This document shows, piece after piece, positions 50,554-63,497 of a stretch of 64,000 bases of DNA. The number at the start of each line of letters is the position of its first letter. The first letter of the stretch is position 1. A model generated the notes under the pieces. The model saw only the letters and a program-made list of their open reading frames with translations, did not search any database and was not told the DNA's origin. Source of the DNA: Canna indica (taxonomy: Eukaryota > Streptophyta > Magnoliopsida > Zingiberales > Cannaceae); assembly GCA_034359265.1 (NCBI GenBank), contig CP136893.1, positions 27,226,001-27,290,000 on the forward strand, read 5' to 3'. Position numbers and translations under genes: made by a program.

Positions 50554-50960
50554 TGAGCCTGGCTTGCCGGATTAAGCCCAAAATGCCCACATTCATGAAC
50601 TAGACTCAAGTCAAGCCAGACGACTAGGGCCGGGGGCTCCAACCGGCCATATAAAGACAGTCATGTCCTCATTAATAGCAAGAGATTCGTCGTTACGAGC
50701 CCGACATCTCCGGGGTTAGCCTCGACTCATTCTAAGCAACATCCTTACGAGATTTTCGTGCGGCTTCATCGCTAGTCCTCCCTCATCCTGCATTATATAC
50801 AGACATGACACGTCTTAGGTACCCTAGCTTCCAATTCCTATTACACCAATCTTGAACACATTCTTACTTAAGCGTCAGAGTGTCTTTTGTAGGTCCCCCT
50901 AGAGTTGCACTTGACCATACATCGGACTGGGCCACATCGATCCGACTTCAGACAAGAACA
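50554..50960 (+). repeat. Probable 5' LTR (partial) of the Tat-type element
   Basis: The sequence ends ...CAGACAAGAACA just before a primer-site-like TTGGCGCCCACCGCGGGGC (50962-50980), which fixes the LTR 3' edge at about 50960. The 5' edge is guessed at TGAGCCTGGC (50554). No 3' copy of this LTR was found beyond 61840, so the element has lost that end. Confidence 0.5.
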
Positions 50961-50961
50961 T

Positions 50962-50980
50962 TTGGCGCCCACCGCGGGGC
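50962..50980 (+). promoter_or_regulatory. Primer-binding-site-like sequence of the Tat-type element
   Basis: TTGGCGCCCACCGCGGGGC directly follows the presumed LTR. GGCGCCCACCGTGGGGCC-like text at this place is common in plant Tat-clade elements (recalled). Which tRNA it pairs with was not checked. Confidence 0.55.
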
Positions 50981-51121
50981 CGAGCAAATCTTATCTACCC
51001 TACAATGGTTGATACCCGGAGATAAGCAAACGCCGTCGCACGTCAACAACGCCCTAACGTCGATGTTCCCCCGCTACCTGGAGACGCTGAAATAGTGAGG
51101 AGTGACGCTCTGGCACCAACC

Positions 51122-52367
51122 AACCCCTCACTAGAAGAATCCTAGTGTATGATAAACAACTTTCAGGCGGAGAACCGCCGATTAGCAGCCCAGGTTGAGA
51201 TGTTGACGCGATCCCAGGAACAACTCCCGGCAGAAGAAGACAATCACTAAGAAAGGAGGAGACCAGTTTCAGTCCTCCAGGACGAAGTCTCCCACACGCA
51301 TCACCAAGGAGAAGAAGAGGACACTAGAGTCACAGAGGCCGCCCGTCCTCCCGTTGTCGACGCGGACCCTTCGCTGAGTGCATCATGATAGTATGTCTTC
51401 CTCCCAGATTTAAACTACTGACCACACTCCAGCCCTACGATGGCATGAGCGACCCAACCACCCACCTGACGATGTTCAAGTCCATGATGCTCCTCAATCG
51501 AGCAGCCGATCTGTGATTCTCTTTCCTTCCACCAGGGTCTATACACACCTTCGAGAGCTCTCCCGTGCCTTCACCAATCAGTTCTCCTCATCATGGATCT
51601 ACTTCAAGACCGAGGATGTCCTCCATTACATCAAGCAAGGGCAACCTGAGTCGTTAAGAGACTACATAAATGGATTCCAGACCATAGCCATAGAGATCCC
51701 AAATCTTGACCCTCACGTCGAGCTATTTTCCATCAAGCACGGTCTAAAGCTTGGACACTTTGTGGACCAGATCGCCCTGGCAAAGCCGAAGGACATGGTC
51801 GAGTTCTGAGAGAAGGCTGCAAACCATATATAGATGGAGGAACTTCGAGAGACCAAAAAGGTCGTAAGACAGAACGCCAAAGATGCCAACAAGGACAAGA
51901 AAGGCAAGAAGCCCAACAAAAAGGGCGAAGATAAAGACCGTCGCGACCAGGGTCATGGCAGGAGAGGGAGGTTGCCCTCCAAGCCTATTCCCAAGTTCGA
52001 CGAGTACACCCCTCTCAACACTACACGAGAGACCATTCTGTAGGAGATCTATCATCTGTAGTTGCTTAGACCTCCGGGGCCCAGAGAGGCCAAAACTCTT
52101 GTCTAATGTTGACAAGAGCAAAAGGTGCGAGATCCACCGAACCTATGGACACACCACCAAGGAGTGCGTGGTACTCCGGGATAAAATCGAATGCCTGATC
52201 AGGGAAGGCCACCTCGACTGCTACGTTTGTCATAGACGAAGCCACAATCGAGACCGACAAAACTACATCCATCGGTACCGAAGTCCGAGCAGGACACCGC
52301 TGCCCCATGGCATGAGAAATGATCGTGATGACCGTAGAGCCGAACGATCGAACACTGAAATCCGCGG
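51122..52367 (+). pseudogene. Tat-type Ty3 element gag, broken
   Basis: Frames around 51400-51810 carry a capsid-like block (PYDGMSDPTTHLTMFKSMML, then LREL.RAFTNQFSSSWI, YIKQGQPESLRDYINGFQ). Further on are a lysine-rich stretch (51880-51940) and a zinc-knuckle-like KRCEIHRTYGHTTKECVVLR (52120-52180), typical of Tat-clade gag. Several stops and at least two frame changes occur. The reading ...TEIRGV stops at 52367, where the Copia-type element is inserted, and continues at 57978 with RGVIDYIAGGFTGGG. Confidence 0.8.
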
Positions 52368-53547
52368 TGTCGATCAAATACCCACATTAGAACGGGGGGT
52401 TGAATAGTGTGTATCTACTTTTATGATTAATCGAATTCTTTTTTGGTTTTAATCAACTCAACTACCTCATTCAAGTTTATTGATTCTTAGTGAGACTAGA
52501 TGCAATTACAATTATATTGAACACAAGCAAGAATCAAATAGAGCAATTAAGGTAGCAATGCAAACACGAAATATATAGTAGTTCGGCCAACACCGCCTAC
52601 TCCACTACCTGGGCTCCTCACCAAGGATTTCTAACTAACTCCATTATAGATAATGTGTTTCCCTTTGAATACAAATGCAAACTCACTTCTCAATCCTTTG
52701 AGAATGCCTCAACCTTATTCACCTAGGTAAAACACAAGACTACAAAGGCAACCCTAAGGTGTTTACCCTAGCACACCTAGCAAGCTAACAATGGAAACCT
52801 AGTTTAATAACAAGGAAAATAACAACAAAGGAGCTAAGAATTAAACCACACAAGTGAGCTCCTTTGCAAAGCCTCCAACTAGTCAAGATGTAGAGCTCGA
52901 AGTGAAGCGAGAGTTGAGGCGGAAAGAATGCTTCGAGTAGATGAACGATCGTCGAAGCTTGCACGATGAAATCCACTTGGGAAGGCTCAAAAACACTCTA
53001 GGAGATCTTCAATGAATGGTTAAGAGGTTTTTAGAGGGCTGGTGAGGGGTATTTATAACCCCTCACTCAACAACTCCACCCAATGGGCATGTTTTTGCCC
53101 ATTGGGGACGCTCGGTCGCTTGTCGATCGACCGCCTAGTGACCGAAGGCGTTCTGCCATTTTCGGGCAACATTCGGTCGATCGAATTGACAACTGCCAAT
53201 TTTTGACCTCATTCGATCGACCGAACCTGAACTGAGGCTATTTTTTCCAGCTTTCTTCTTGCGCGCTTCATTTTCGAGTTCCGTTATCGAGTTTTAACTT
53301 GGATAACACTACAATTTGGCATGAGATATATTCCCAGAGTCATATTACATGAAATCTTTTCCTAACTCTAGATTTTCTACTCAATCGACGACGAAGCCAT
53401 TTTTGCCAATTTTTGGTATTTCTCCGAACGAACTTCGCGCGCGATCGTAATCTCAACCTGAGATAAAACACTTGATAAATTCATTAGAATAAGTTTATTA
53501 TCATCAAAATCAAGATGGTGACCAAGGTTGAAAACCTTAGGCCAACA
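52368..53547 (-). repeat. Left LTR (3' LTR in element sense)
   Basis: Aligns along its length with 56767-57977; it has lost some of the GATC-rich module (about 53100-53225). A minus-strand frame at 53377-53613 crosses its border and is not a gene. Confidence 0.9.
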
Positions 53548-53561
53548 ATCCCTCTCCTTTT
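53548..53561 (-). promoter_or_regulatory. Polypurine tract
   Basis: The minus strand reads AAAAGGAGAGGGAT immediately before the LTR, the usual plus-strand primer of LTR elements. Confidence 0.75.
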
Positions 53562-55029
53562 TGATGACGACAAACTTCTGAATAAATGCATTAAGAAATG
53601 TATCAACAAGCATAGCATTTCATCAAGTGAATGTATAATGCTCCCCCTATCAACATGCATATCTAGAATAAACTCCCCCTAACTATATGCATGTCTATGT
53701 CTAGATTCTTCTCCCCCTTTTGACACCAATGAAAAAGGGCTTAAGTTAAGCACTTCTAGACTTTCCTTAAATTACACAATGACAAGATTTAAGAATACAT
53801 GTTATCAAAGATGCTTTGAAATAATAAACACAAGTGTCAAGATATGTCAAAAGGGTTATACACAATCGATTATGGGATATCCAAAAAGGCATTTACTCGA
53901 TAAAGACAAAGTTTTCATTTTTTAATAAATATGAACCCAAAATCATATAAAATTGAATCCTCAATGAAACTTTTTGAGACTTTTTCAGCAGAAACTAGAT
54001 TTTTCAAGCAAAGTGTAGAAATAAGAATTTCCAAAAATTAATTTTCTGCATTTTTCAATAAATCGCTGAAATTTCCGATTTCACGTTTTATCGACAAATA
54101 CTCATTTTTCACAACAATTTCTAATTTTGATCAAACTTGTATATGACTAAGATATGATCATTTAAATCATGTATACAAAGTTTGAATTACTAGAAAAAGT
54201 CCCAAAGATTACTCAAATGATCGACTTGGCATAATTTCGATATAAAATTAACATGATATATCAAGAAATTGTCTAGAAGTTATATTTCTAAATACTCATG
54301 AATTTTCATGTAAACACAATCAAGTACTTTATCATGAGCAAGGTGCAAGAATTTCTACATGCTTTATGAGGTATCATACTATGTGGTGCAAAGATGAATC
54401 TACTACCTCATAGAACTTAAGTATTTAGCATGTGTTCTCTAGAACATTTGCCTCCTAATCAATGCTCAACTTGCAAGTAATTGAATAATAAATATCACAA
54501 TAGATATTTTCTTACTTAGCAAGTTTATAAACTAGATAGCAAAGGAAAGTCAAGATTGTTTCTCAAAAGTCAAGTTTTGCTAACCAGTGAAGATTCATTT
54601 TTCACGATACAATAAAAAATGAAATCAAAATGAATCAAAGAGATCTCAAGAAATAGAAACATTTTAAAACTAAGATCTCAAACACTTCCTAAGGTTGAAA
54701 ACCAACACGGCTACAATTAGCTAAGGTTTTAAAACCAAAGATTGCATAGAACCATTATAGGTCACAAATGGTCTCCAAGGAGACCGAAAATAAAATAAAA
54801 CGTTCAAATTCAAACTTGATACTACAAATATATTAATCAAAGATAAACACATGGTGAATCAAGTATCAAGTGACGACTAAATAAAGCACATTCACAAGTC
54901 ATCGAACTCCAATAGTAATGTAGGCAAGAATAGAGTTAAGAGTTGATACCGATCACATTTGTCACAAAGTTGCAATTTGAATTTATTCCTCCTTTAATTC
55001 CCAAGCAATTTCAAGTCATCAATGTGTCT
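53562..55029. other. Internal region of the Copia-type element without pol
   Basis: AT-rich, with CTCCCCCTATCAACATGCAT and a second CCCCC cluster near 53720 next to the LTR, then no frame of note on either strand. Expected pol motifs (integrase zinc finger, RT YVDD) were looked for on the minus strand and not seen. Confidence 0.6.
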
Positions 55030-55985
55030 TCATTTGAGTGTAGTGTCTCCCCCTACATTTAAGCATGTAAACTTTGGTACCCAAATTTCTTTGGGTCCTT
55101 GGGGGTTAGAAGCTTTTGGAACCCAAAGTGACTTAGCATTGGGGTTCCTTTTCAATACACAATCCCTAACCATATGTCCATACATGCCACAACATAGACA
55201 ATGACCCTTAAATCTAGTAGATGCATGAGGGTGGACATAAAGGTGTGAGTGAACATGGGAAGATACTTTCGAAGATTTTGCATGAGAGGCATACACATAT
55301 ATATTTTTTATTTTATCATTTAATGAAAGCAACTCATTCTTTAATGATAGCATGCCAACATTCAAATTTTCAATTTGTAAGCATAATGAGGCATTTTCTA
55401 TTTTCAATTAGTCATACAAATTTTATAGATCTACATTTTTCTTTCCTAGGAAATTTTTATCGTTTTCTAGAAGTTCAACCTTCATTCTTGACTCATTACA
55501 AGAAAGCAAAAGATCATCATTTTCTTGTTTTAGCATTTTATTTTCCTTTCTAAGTTCCTTGAACCTTTTTCTAACAATACTAAATTCTTCATACATATGC
55601 TCAATTTCATTTTCTAATTCTACTTGAGTAAAAATATTATCACCTATAGTAATAGTGGGTACCTCATTATCCTTTGTCATGAAACAAAGGTTTGCATTTT
55701 TCCTTGAGCTTTCTTCCCCACTTGAAAGTGACGATGACTCACTTTCATCCCAAGTAGCCATTAGTGCTTTCTTCTTCATCCTTCTTCTTTTGTCTTTCTT
55801 TGAGGATGATGAGGAGGTGAGCTTGGTCTTAGGACAATCGCTCTCCAAGTGTCCAGGCTTGTTGCATTGGAAGCATTTGATTCTATTTTCGCCCTTCTTC
55901 TTCTTGAGAGACTTTCCCATTAGTTCCATCAACATCCGTCCAAGGTGAATCATATCTTCATAACACTCGGATTCTTCATTCTCCA

Positions 55986-56027
<42 letters not shown>

Positions 56028-56713
56028 TTCAATCACCAAATGATGCTTTTAAGGCAATGTTCTTGCCTTTGAGGGCATCTTCCTCCTTTTTTGCCTTCAT
56101 TTGGATCCCGTGGGTCATGAGGGATCCAATGAGTTCGGTGAGCTTCATGGTGCCAAGATTCTTGGCCTCCATGATAGCAACCACCTTTGCCTCCTATGCT
56201 TTGGGAAGCGATCGAAGAAGCTTTTTCATTTTTTCTTCCTCTTGTATGTCCCTTCCAAGGTTAGTTAAAACATTCACAATATTTTAAAAACGGACATATA
56301 TTTGATCTATTTTCTCATGAGTATGCATTCTAAAGAGTTCATAGTCATATATAAGCAAATTTATTTTGGACTCTTTAACTTGGGAAATTCTCTCATGAGT
56401 AGTTTCTAAAACATGCCAAATATCAAAAGCAGATTTACAACAAGATATTCTATTGAATTCATTTATGGATAAACCACAATGTAATGCATTAATTGATTAG
56501 ACTTTAATTAAACAATTTGATATCTTCTTGAGACCAATCATCCATGCTCTTGGAGGATAGCTCATAATTAACATGAATAATTCTCCAAGCATCTAATCCT
56601 AGGGATTGCAAGAAAATACTTATCATAGTTTTCCAATAGGGATAATTATTTTCATCAAAAAGAGAAGGTGCACGAGTTAAAAACCCTTGACCTAGTGTGA
56701 TACTAGAATCCAT
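55030..56713 (-). pseudogene. Copia-type gag (UBN2-like), lightly broken
   Basis: Read right to left: MDSSITLGQGFLTRAPSLFD near 56713, followed by NNYPYWKTMISIFLQS; a UBN2-type capsid region with TTHERISQVKESKINLLIYD (about 56400-56340) and KKLLRSLPKA near 56210; a serine run encoded by an ATC microsatellite (55987-56030); a zinc knuckle CFQCNKPGHLESDC (about 55880-55840); a coiled-coil-like lysine/glutamate-rich stretch; and a second knuckle-like CLCCGMYGHMVRDC (about 55205-55160) ending in VPKASNPQGPKEIWVPK. A few stops interrupt it (for example near 56285, 56195 and 55408). This is the gag layout of SIRE-type Copia elements (recalled). It forms virus-like particles in active relatives. Confidence 0.8.
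55987..56030. repeat. (GAT)n microsatellite within gag
   Basis: About 14 GAT/TGA triplets on the plus strand; on the minus strand they encode a serine run in the gag reading. Confidence 0.9.
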
Positions 56714-56746
56714 AAGTTGAGGTTAGATGGTTAAACCTAAGCCTAC

Positions 56747-56766
56747 AACCTCGTTCTGATACCAAT
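56747..56766 (-). promoter_or_regulatory. Primer-binding site of the Copia-type element
   Basis: The minus strand reads TTGGTATCAGAACGAGG next to the right LTR, close to the initiator tRNA-Met complement TGGTATCAGAGC. Confidence 0.85.
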
Positions 56767-57977
56767 TCTCGATCAAATACCCACACTAGAAGGGGGGGGT
56801 GAATAGTATGTATCTACTTTTATAATTAATCAAATTCTTTTTTGGTTTTAATCAACTCAACTACCCGATTCAAGTTTATTGATTCTTAGTGCGACTAGAT
56901 GCAATTACAATTATATCGAACACAAGCAAGAATCAAATAGAGCAATTAAGGTAGCAATGCACACACAAAATATATAGTGGTTCGGCCAACACTGCCTACT
57001 CCACTACCTTGGCTCCTCACCAAGGATTTCTAACTAACTCATTTATAGATAATGTATTTCCCTTTGAATACAAATGCGGACTCACTTCTTAACCCTTTGA
57101 GAATGCCTCAACCTTATTCACCTAGGCAAAATACAAGACTACAAAGATAACCCTAAGCTATTTATCCTAGCACACCTAGCAAGCTAACAATGGAAACCTA
57201 ATTTAATAACAAGGAAAACAACAATAAAGGAGCTAAGAATTAAACCACACAAGTGAGCTCCTTTGCAAAGCCTCCAAGGCCTCCAACTCGTCAAGATATA
57301 GAGCTCGAAGTGAAGTTGGAGTTGAGGCGGAAAGGATGCTTCGAGTAGATGAACGATCGTCGAAGCTTGCGCGATGAAATCCACTTGGGAAGGCTAAAAA
57401 ACACTCTAGGAAATCTTCAATGAATGGTTAAAAGGCTCTTAGAGGGCCGGTATTTATAACCCCTCACTCGACAACTCCACCAAACGGGCATTTTTCTGCC
57501 CGTTGGGGATCGATGCTCGGTCGCTTACTGGTTGATAGTCGGTCGACGGAAGGCGTTCTGCCATTTTCGAGCAACATTTGGTCGATTGATCGATCGACCG
57601 AATTGGCTACTGCCAATTTTTAACCTCATTCGATCGACCGATCGGTCAACCAAACCTGGGCTGATCCTGTTTGTTCCAGCTTTCTTCTTGCACGCTTCTT
57701 TTTTGAGTTATGTTACCAAGTTTTAACTTGGATAACATTACAATTTGGCTTGGGATATATTCCTAGAGTCATATTACATAAAATCTATTCCTAACTCTAG
57801 ATTTTCTACTCAATCGACGACGAAGCCATTTTTGTCGATTTTTTGGTATTTCTCCGAACGATCTTCACGCGCGATTGTAACCTCAACCCGAGATCAAACA
57901 CTTGATAAATTCATTAGAATAAGTTTGTTATTATCAAAATCAAGATGATGATCAAGATTGAAAATCTTAGGCCAACA
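56767..57977 (-). repeat. Right LTR (5' LTR in element sense)
   Basis: Matches the left LTR. Its first bases are TCTCGATC where the left has TGTCGATC, so the canonical terminal dinucleotide has mutated. It contains a fuller GATC-rich module (about 57500-57660). Confidence 0.9.
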
Positions 57978-60900
57978 CGCGGAGTCATCGACTACATAGC
58001 AGGAGGATTCACCGGAGGAGGCGAGACGAACTTGGCTAGAATGGAATTACTCCAAGCCATCTTGAAAATCGACGATACAACTGGCTAACAAAGGTTGCAC
58101 GTGCCTACCCCAGTAATATCTTTCTATGTAACTAACTTCTGGGGAATTAACAAAAACTTTCTTGACCTTGTTGTTATTTACGTAATCGCTGGTGATTTTC
58201 TTGTTAGGAAAGTCTTGGTGGACCAGGGGAGCTCATTCGACGTCTTGTTCTACCCAACACTTGAAAAGATGCGCATAAGCAAAAATTCACTCCATCCTTA
58301 CCATGGAGACCTCATCGATTTCTTAGGAGAGGCTATTTATGGCTAACAACGACAATCAGCTCCCCATCAAGAGCAAAGTCGATGAACGTACAATTCCTCA
58401 TCGTCCAATGTTCATGCCCCTACCGCATGATCTTGGGTCGACCATCCTTGAACAGTCTAGGAGCCATAGTATCGACTCATCATCTTGCTTTCAAATTTTC
58501 TATCTCTAAGACAGAGGTAGGATTGGTACATGCAGACCAGAAGGAGGCTCACGTGTGCTGCAATAAGTGTCTAAAACTTAAGACAACCGAGCTAGAGGAA
58601 CATCAAATACTCCGTCCTCGCCAGCATTTCAGTTCTTCACATAGAACACCAAACTCGGATTTCAAAATTGGACCACAGATAAGATCTCCAAGAGCGGCTC
58701 CAGCCCGCCGATGATCTGGAGCCTATAAGTCGGGGCCTCCCCTGAACAAGTAACTTACATGGGAGCACACCTCCCCGCCAAGCTCAAAGCTCGACTTGAC
58801 ACTCTACTTAGAGACAACACCGACCTCTTTGCATGGATACCAACCAACATGCCGGGTCTAGATCCCCAGGTCATCTACTATAGATTGGCCATTGATCCTC
58901 GGGTCAAGCTCGTGGCCTAGAAGAAAAGAAAACTCGGAACCAAGCGCTAGCGAGCTTCCCTTGAGGAAACCAAAAAACCACTGCAAGTGAGATTTATCAA
59001 AGAAATAAGATTCATACATGGCTCACAAATATCGTGATGGTCAGGAAACACTCAAGAAAATGGTGGATGTGCATTGACTTCATCGATCTCAACAAAGCAT
59101 GTCCAAAAGACTCTTACCAGTTGCCGAGCATAGACAAGCTTGTCTACGTTTGTTCGGGATATCAATACCTTAGTTTCATGGATGCCTAATTAGGTTACAA
59201 CTAGATCCGAATGTACTCGAAGGATGAAGAAAAGACAGCTTTCATCATCGAACACACCAACTTCTGCCATGAAGTGATGCCCTTCGGGCTCAAAATTGCA
59301 GGAGCTACCTACCATCGCTTAATGAACAAAGCCTTCGAGCAACAGATCGATCGAAACATGGAAATATACATTGATGACATGACCGCCAAAACACCGGCCA
59401 ATGGAGACCACGGTAACAATCTCATCGAGATCTTTAGCCAGCTCAGGCACTACAAGATGAGACTAAACCTGAAAAAGTGCACTTTTAGAGTTCACGGTGG
59501 CAAATTCCTTGGTTTCATGGTCACGAACAGAGGGATCGAAGCTAACCCTGAAAAATATCGATCTATCCAAGAAATATAGAGCCCGCACAACATTAAAGAA
59601 GTACAATAGCTCACCAGAAGATTTATAGCCCTGTCCAGATTCCTCTCCAGGTCGGCCGATAGGGCCGCTCCCTTCTTTAAAATCTTAAGAAAGAAATAAG
59701 ACTTCCAATGGGAGGAGAAGTGTGAAAAAGCCTTCGAAGAACTCAAGCACTTCCTCACTAGCCCACTAATCCTGAACAAACCACAACCAGGAGAAACACT
59801 CTTCGTCTAGCTCACAGTCATGGAGAATGCCCTCAGCTCGGTGTTGGTTCGATAACAGGGAAAGAATAAAAAATCGATCTACTTTGTCAACAAGGTTCTC
59901 TAAGGGCCCGAAACTAGATATCAGAGACTAGAGAATCTAGCCTTCGCCTTGGTCATCTTCGCCAGAAGGTTAAGGCCGTATTTCCAGAGTCGCCACATCT
60001 AGGTACACATGAAACAACCAATCAGACAGGTTTTGGCCAAGCCTGAGCTTGCTGGGTGAATGATATCTTAGTTAATAGAACTCTTGGAGTTCAACATCAA
60101 CAACCAGCCCAGAGGTCCCATCAAGGCCCAGACACTATCAGACTTTATCGCCGAATTCATCGGCCACGAAGGCTTCCCCAACTAGGTCAAAACTTGGATG
60201 TTGTTCGTAGATAATGCCTCCAATGAAAAAGGAAATAGAGCAATCATCATTCTGGAGAATGGCCAGGGAATCGCCCTAGAGCAATTCCTTCAACTCTAAT
60301 TCAAAGCCAACAACTCTCAAACGGAGTACGAAGCTCTAATTGTTTGGCTGAAGCTTGCCGAAGATGTGAAAGTCCAAAACGTGATCGTGAAAAGCGACTT
60401 ACAACTTATTATAGGATAAGTCAACGACACCTGCCAAGCAAGAGACCCCTCCCTCGAAAGGTACCTCTCGCATTGCTAGTATATTATTTAATCACTAACT
60501 TTGACAGTTGTGTAATTCAGCACATACCTCGGGAGGAAAATAACCGAGCTGACCTGTTATCCAAGCTTGCCAACACCAGGAAACCTCAAAACATCAGGTC
60601 GGTCGTCCAATAAATCCTCGAACAATCGAGCATCCAACCATTCGACACCTCGACCGAAGTCCGAACAGTTGAACAAGGCACAGAATGGAGGACCCTATAC
60701 ATAGTCTACCTCAGGCGAGGGGAAATTCTGGAGCATACCTACAACCTAAGCAAATTCAGGAGGATATCAAGTTACTACACCCTCATCGATGATCAACTAT
60801 ACATGAGAGGATATTCTCGGCCGCTACTCAAATGCATCACCCAACGTCGAGAAATACTATAATGGCGAAAGTCCATAACGACATCTGCGGTAATCACATT

Positions 60901-61840
60901 GGAGGAAGATCCTTGGCTGCCGAGATCCTCCCGATCAAGTACTTCTAGCCAACCATGAAGACATATTTCAGCCTTTATGTCAAGAGGTGCGCCAAATGCC
61001 ATAGATTCTTTAATGTCTCACAACAACATCCCAAGCCACTGCATAGCTCGAAAGTCAGTTGGTCATTCCACAAGTAGGGCATCGACCTCCTGAGCCCATT
61101 CCATTAAGCACCAAGACAGATCAATATTTGGTAGTAGCGACCGACTATTTCACCAAATGGATGGAGGCCGAACCCCTATCCGCAATTGCGACCGAGAAGG
61201 ACCGAAAGTTCATATGCAAGAAATCATTTGCAAGTACGACATACCTTGTGAACTCGTCATCGACAATGGGATACAGTTAACATATCGACGATTCTGGGAA
61301 TTTTGCTTGGACACTAGTATTTGACAACTCTTCTCATCAGTAGAGCACCCACAAACTAATAGCCTGGCCGAAGTAGCCAACAAGGTCATCCTGGCGAGAC
61401 TCTGAAAGAAACTTGACCATGTCAAGGGTCACTAGGCCGAAGAACTACCCGAAGTGCTTTGGAGCTACAATACAACCGTTCAATCTTCTACCCCTCGAAA
61501 CTCCCTACATGCTCATTTATGGACTAGAGGTCATGATCACTACCGAGAACTACCTTCGAGGAGTAGAATAATTTAGAAACCTGTCAAGCAGAGGTCGACC
61601 TCATCGAGGAAGAGAGAGAACTCGCTAAAATTAGAGAAGAGGTTATGAAGCTCTGAATAGCTCAAAAATACGACAAGCATGTCAAACCAAGGAGCTTTGG
61701 AGAAGGAGACATGGTCCTCCAAAAGATTGAACCCCAAAGGTAGCTAGCCGGAGAAGGAATGCTCGCCCTGAATTGGGAAGGCTGCCAATCAATCGTTGGT
61801 TGATTGACCTCGCAACTAAAACTGCACCGTATGCAATTTC
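57978..61840 (+). pseudogene. Tat-type Ty3 element pol (protease, RT, two RNase H domains, integrase), broken
   Basis: In order: the gag/protease linker RGVIDYIAGGFTGGGETNLA (57978 on); an aspartic-protease-like VLVDQGSSFDVLFYPTLEKM (about 58218-58280); reverse transcriptase with RKWWMCIDFIDLNKACPKDS (59060-59120), VMPFGLKIAGATYHRLMNK (59270-59330) and the catalytic YIDDM (59366-59380); the first RNase H region (about 59700-60050); a second, extra RNase H domain (MLFVDNASNEKGNRAIIIL ... NSQTEYEALIVWLKLAEDVK, 60200-60400), the mark of the Tat clade; the integrase zinc finger (HNDICGNHIGG ... CAKCHRF, 60870-61010); and the integrase core (61080-61550), tailing off near 61800. Stops occur every few dozen codons. 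The 3' LTR is missing; other LTR sequence begins near 61850. Confidence 0.88.
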
Positions 61841-61849
61841 AGCATAGCG

Positions 61850-62390
61850 TTTGAGTTTCGATTCGGAGTTTTGGTTTCGAATTTGGTTTTCTTCATAATC
61901 ATCACATATATTAAGGATTTTACAATGAATCTAGACCCCAAAACATAGACACTATATCTTCATCATCTTCCGGGCAACGATCAACATCCTTTGAGTTATT
62001 TTTTTCCGATTTCGCATCGATCTTTCAATCGCGGTGTCACATGCTTATCGACTTGGAACTTGAATTTATTTCATATTTAATCATTGGTTCTGAGTTTGTT
62101 ATCATCAAAATCAAGATTGAGACGAAGGTTGAAAAACATTGGGCCAAAAATCTCTCTTTTTAGTGATGACAAACACTCAAAAAGTAATTTCATTAAATCA
62201 CAAAGAGTATTAATTATGAGATTTCTCCCCCTATCAACCTGCATATCAAAATAAAATTAGTCCCCGTAACTATAAGCATGGATTTTCGAAATTATCTATC
62301 ATATTTTACAAGTATCTCCTCCCGCTTTTGGCATCAATAAAAAAGGGCAAGAGAGCAAGCATTAAAATATCAAAATGTGAATCCAAAAAT
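61850..62390 (-). repeat. Fragment of a related Copia-type LTR plus adjacent internal sequence
   Basis: The stretch ending ...AAGGTTGAAAAACATTGGGCC (to about 62146) matches the LTR end of the nested element. It is followed by CTCTCTTTTTAGTGATGAC (degraded purine tract) and CTCCCCCTATCAACCTGCAT, as at 53548-53720. The LTR start is missing, so this is a truncated remnant. Confidence 0.65.
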
Positions 62391-63497
62391 AATTTTTCAT
62401 TTGAAATGAAATCAAGGCATGATTTCATCCATCGAGTTGCAAAACTCCATTGTAAGATTAAAAATTATCTAAATTATTATATATGATTTAAGCTTTTATC
62501 AAAAATATATTTTTGAAATTGATTGGTGTTATGTTATTGGGAGAAAAAATAGATATATATGTCAAATTTTTATATTAACATTTAAAATTGATAGAGTTTA
62601 AAATTAAAATTGACTTAATAAATTTGGGTAAATTACAAATTATTTTTAATTAACTCCAAAATTCATTGATAATCTTGATTTTTTATAATAACTTGAGGTT
62701 ATTTGACAAATTCTAGTGATAATGATACTTAACAATAATGTTTATAGAAAAGAATAAATATCAAAAACCAATTTTTTTATTGATAAATATTATTACTTTT
62801 ATATATCTAAATAATTACTGGTTTAAAATTCAAAAGTTTAACACGTTAAAAAAATAAAATGATGACACGTTGCAGATGTTGTTACTAAAGTTTAAATGTG
62901 ATCCTAAAGGAACGTCATCAATGTCGTGTGGTCTCAAAGAAATGAACTTATTCCTGCCTTGTATCAGAGTAGTCCGTTCTGATTTGGTGTCTCGCCTGAT
63001 TAGGTACAACTTCAGCGGTGGGGCAAGGGACCTGCAAAAGATACTCCGACACTCAAGTTAATAGGTGTCCAAGATGGAGGTAATGAAATTGGAACTTAGG
63101 TTATCTAAGGCGCGCCGTGTCTGTATTTATTTTAGGTGGAGATGATGACGCTACCTGGCAATCTCGCGGAGATATTGCTCAGAATGGGTCGAGGCTGATC
63201 TCGGAGATGACGAGCTTGTAATGGCGTATCCCTCATGATAAGGAAGGACATGAATATCCTTGTATGACCGGACGTTGTTGGGTCTAATTCGATCGGGCCC
63301 AATACTACTAGTCCAAAGGGCTGCGAGTTGAGCTCTAAGTAGAGTTGGCTTTACGACTTCGGCTTTCTTGCGGCTCTGAGGAATTTTTGGAAGTATTTTT
63401 GTCGGGCTGCATCCGACTACCATAGGGGTTGAACTATGTCAAGCGACCATAGAGGTCGAGTTGTGCCGAGTGACCATAGAGGCCGAGCTGTGTTAAG
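62391..63497. other. AT-rich spacer followed by unclassified repeat-like sequence
   Basis: 62391-62860 is AT-rich with nothing recognisable. 62860-63400 is GC-richer, with text such as GACCTGCAAAAGATACTCCG that I associate with plant transposon or LTR sequence but cannot assign; a frame at 63151-63423 lacks domains. 63420-63497 holds about three imperfect 30-33 bp units built on GACCATAGAGGYCGAG. Confidence 0.4.

Larger units (their letters stand above)
52368..57977 (-). mobile_element. Gag-only Copia-type LTR retrotransposon, inserted in the Tat-type element
   Basis: The two LTRs (52368-53547, 1180 bp; 56767-57977, 1211 bp) begin TGTCGATCAAATACCC or TCTCGATCAAATACCC and end GGCCAACA. A perfect 5-bp duplication CGCGG flanks them (52363-52367, 57978-57982). 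On the minus strand a primer site TTGGTATCAGAACGAGG (initiator tRNA-Met type) adjoins the right LTR, and a purine tract adjoins the left LTR, so transcription runs right to left. The internal part encodes gag but, between 55030 and 53562, no protease, integrase or reverse transcriptase that I can recognise. It is therefore non-autonomous. The LTRs differ by indels and several substitutions, so the insertion is not very recent. Confidence 0.9.
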
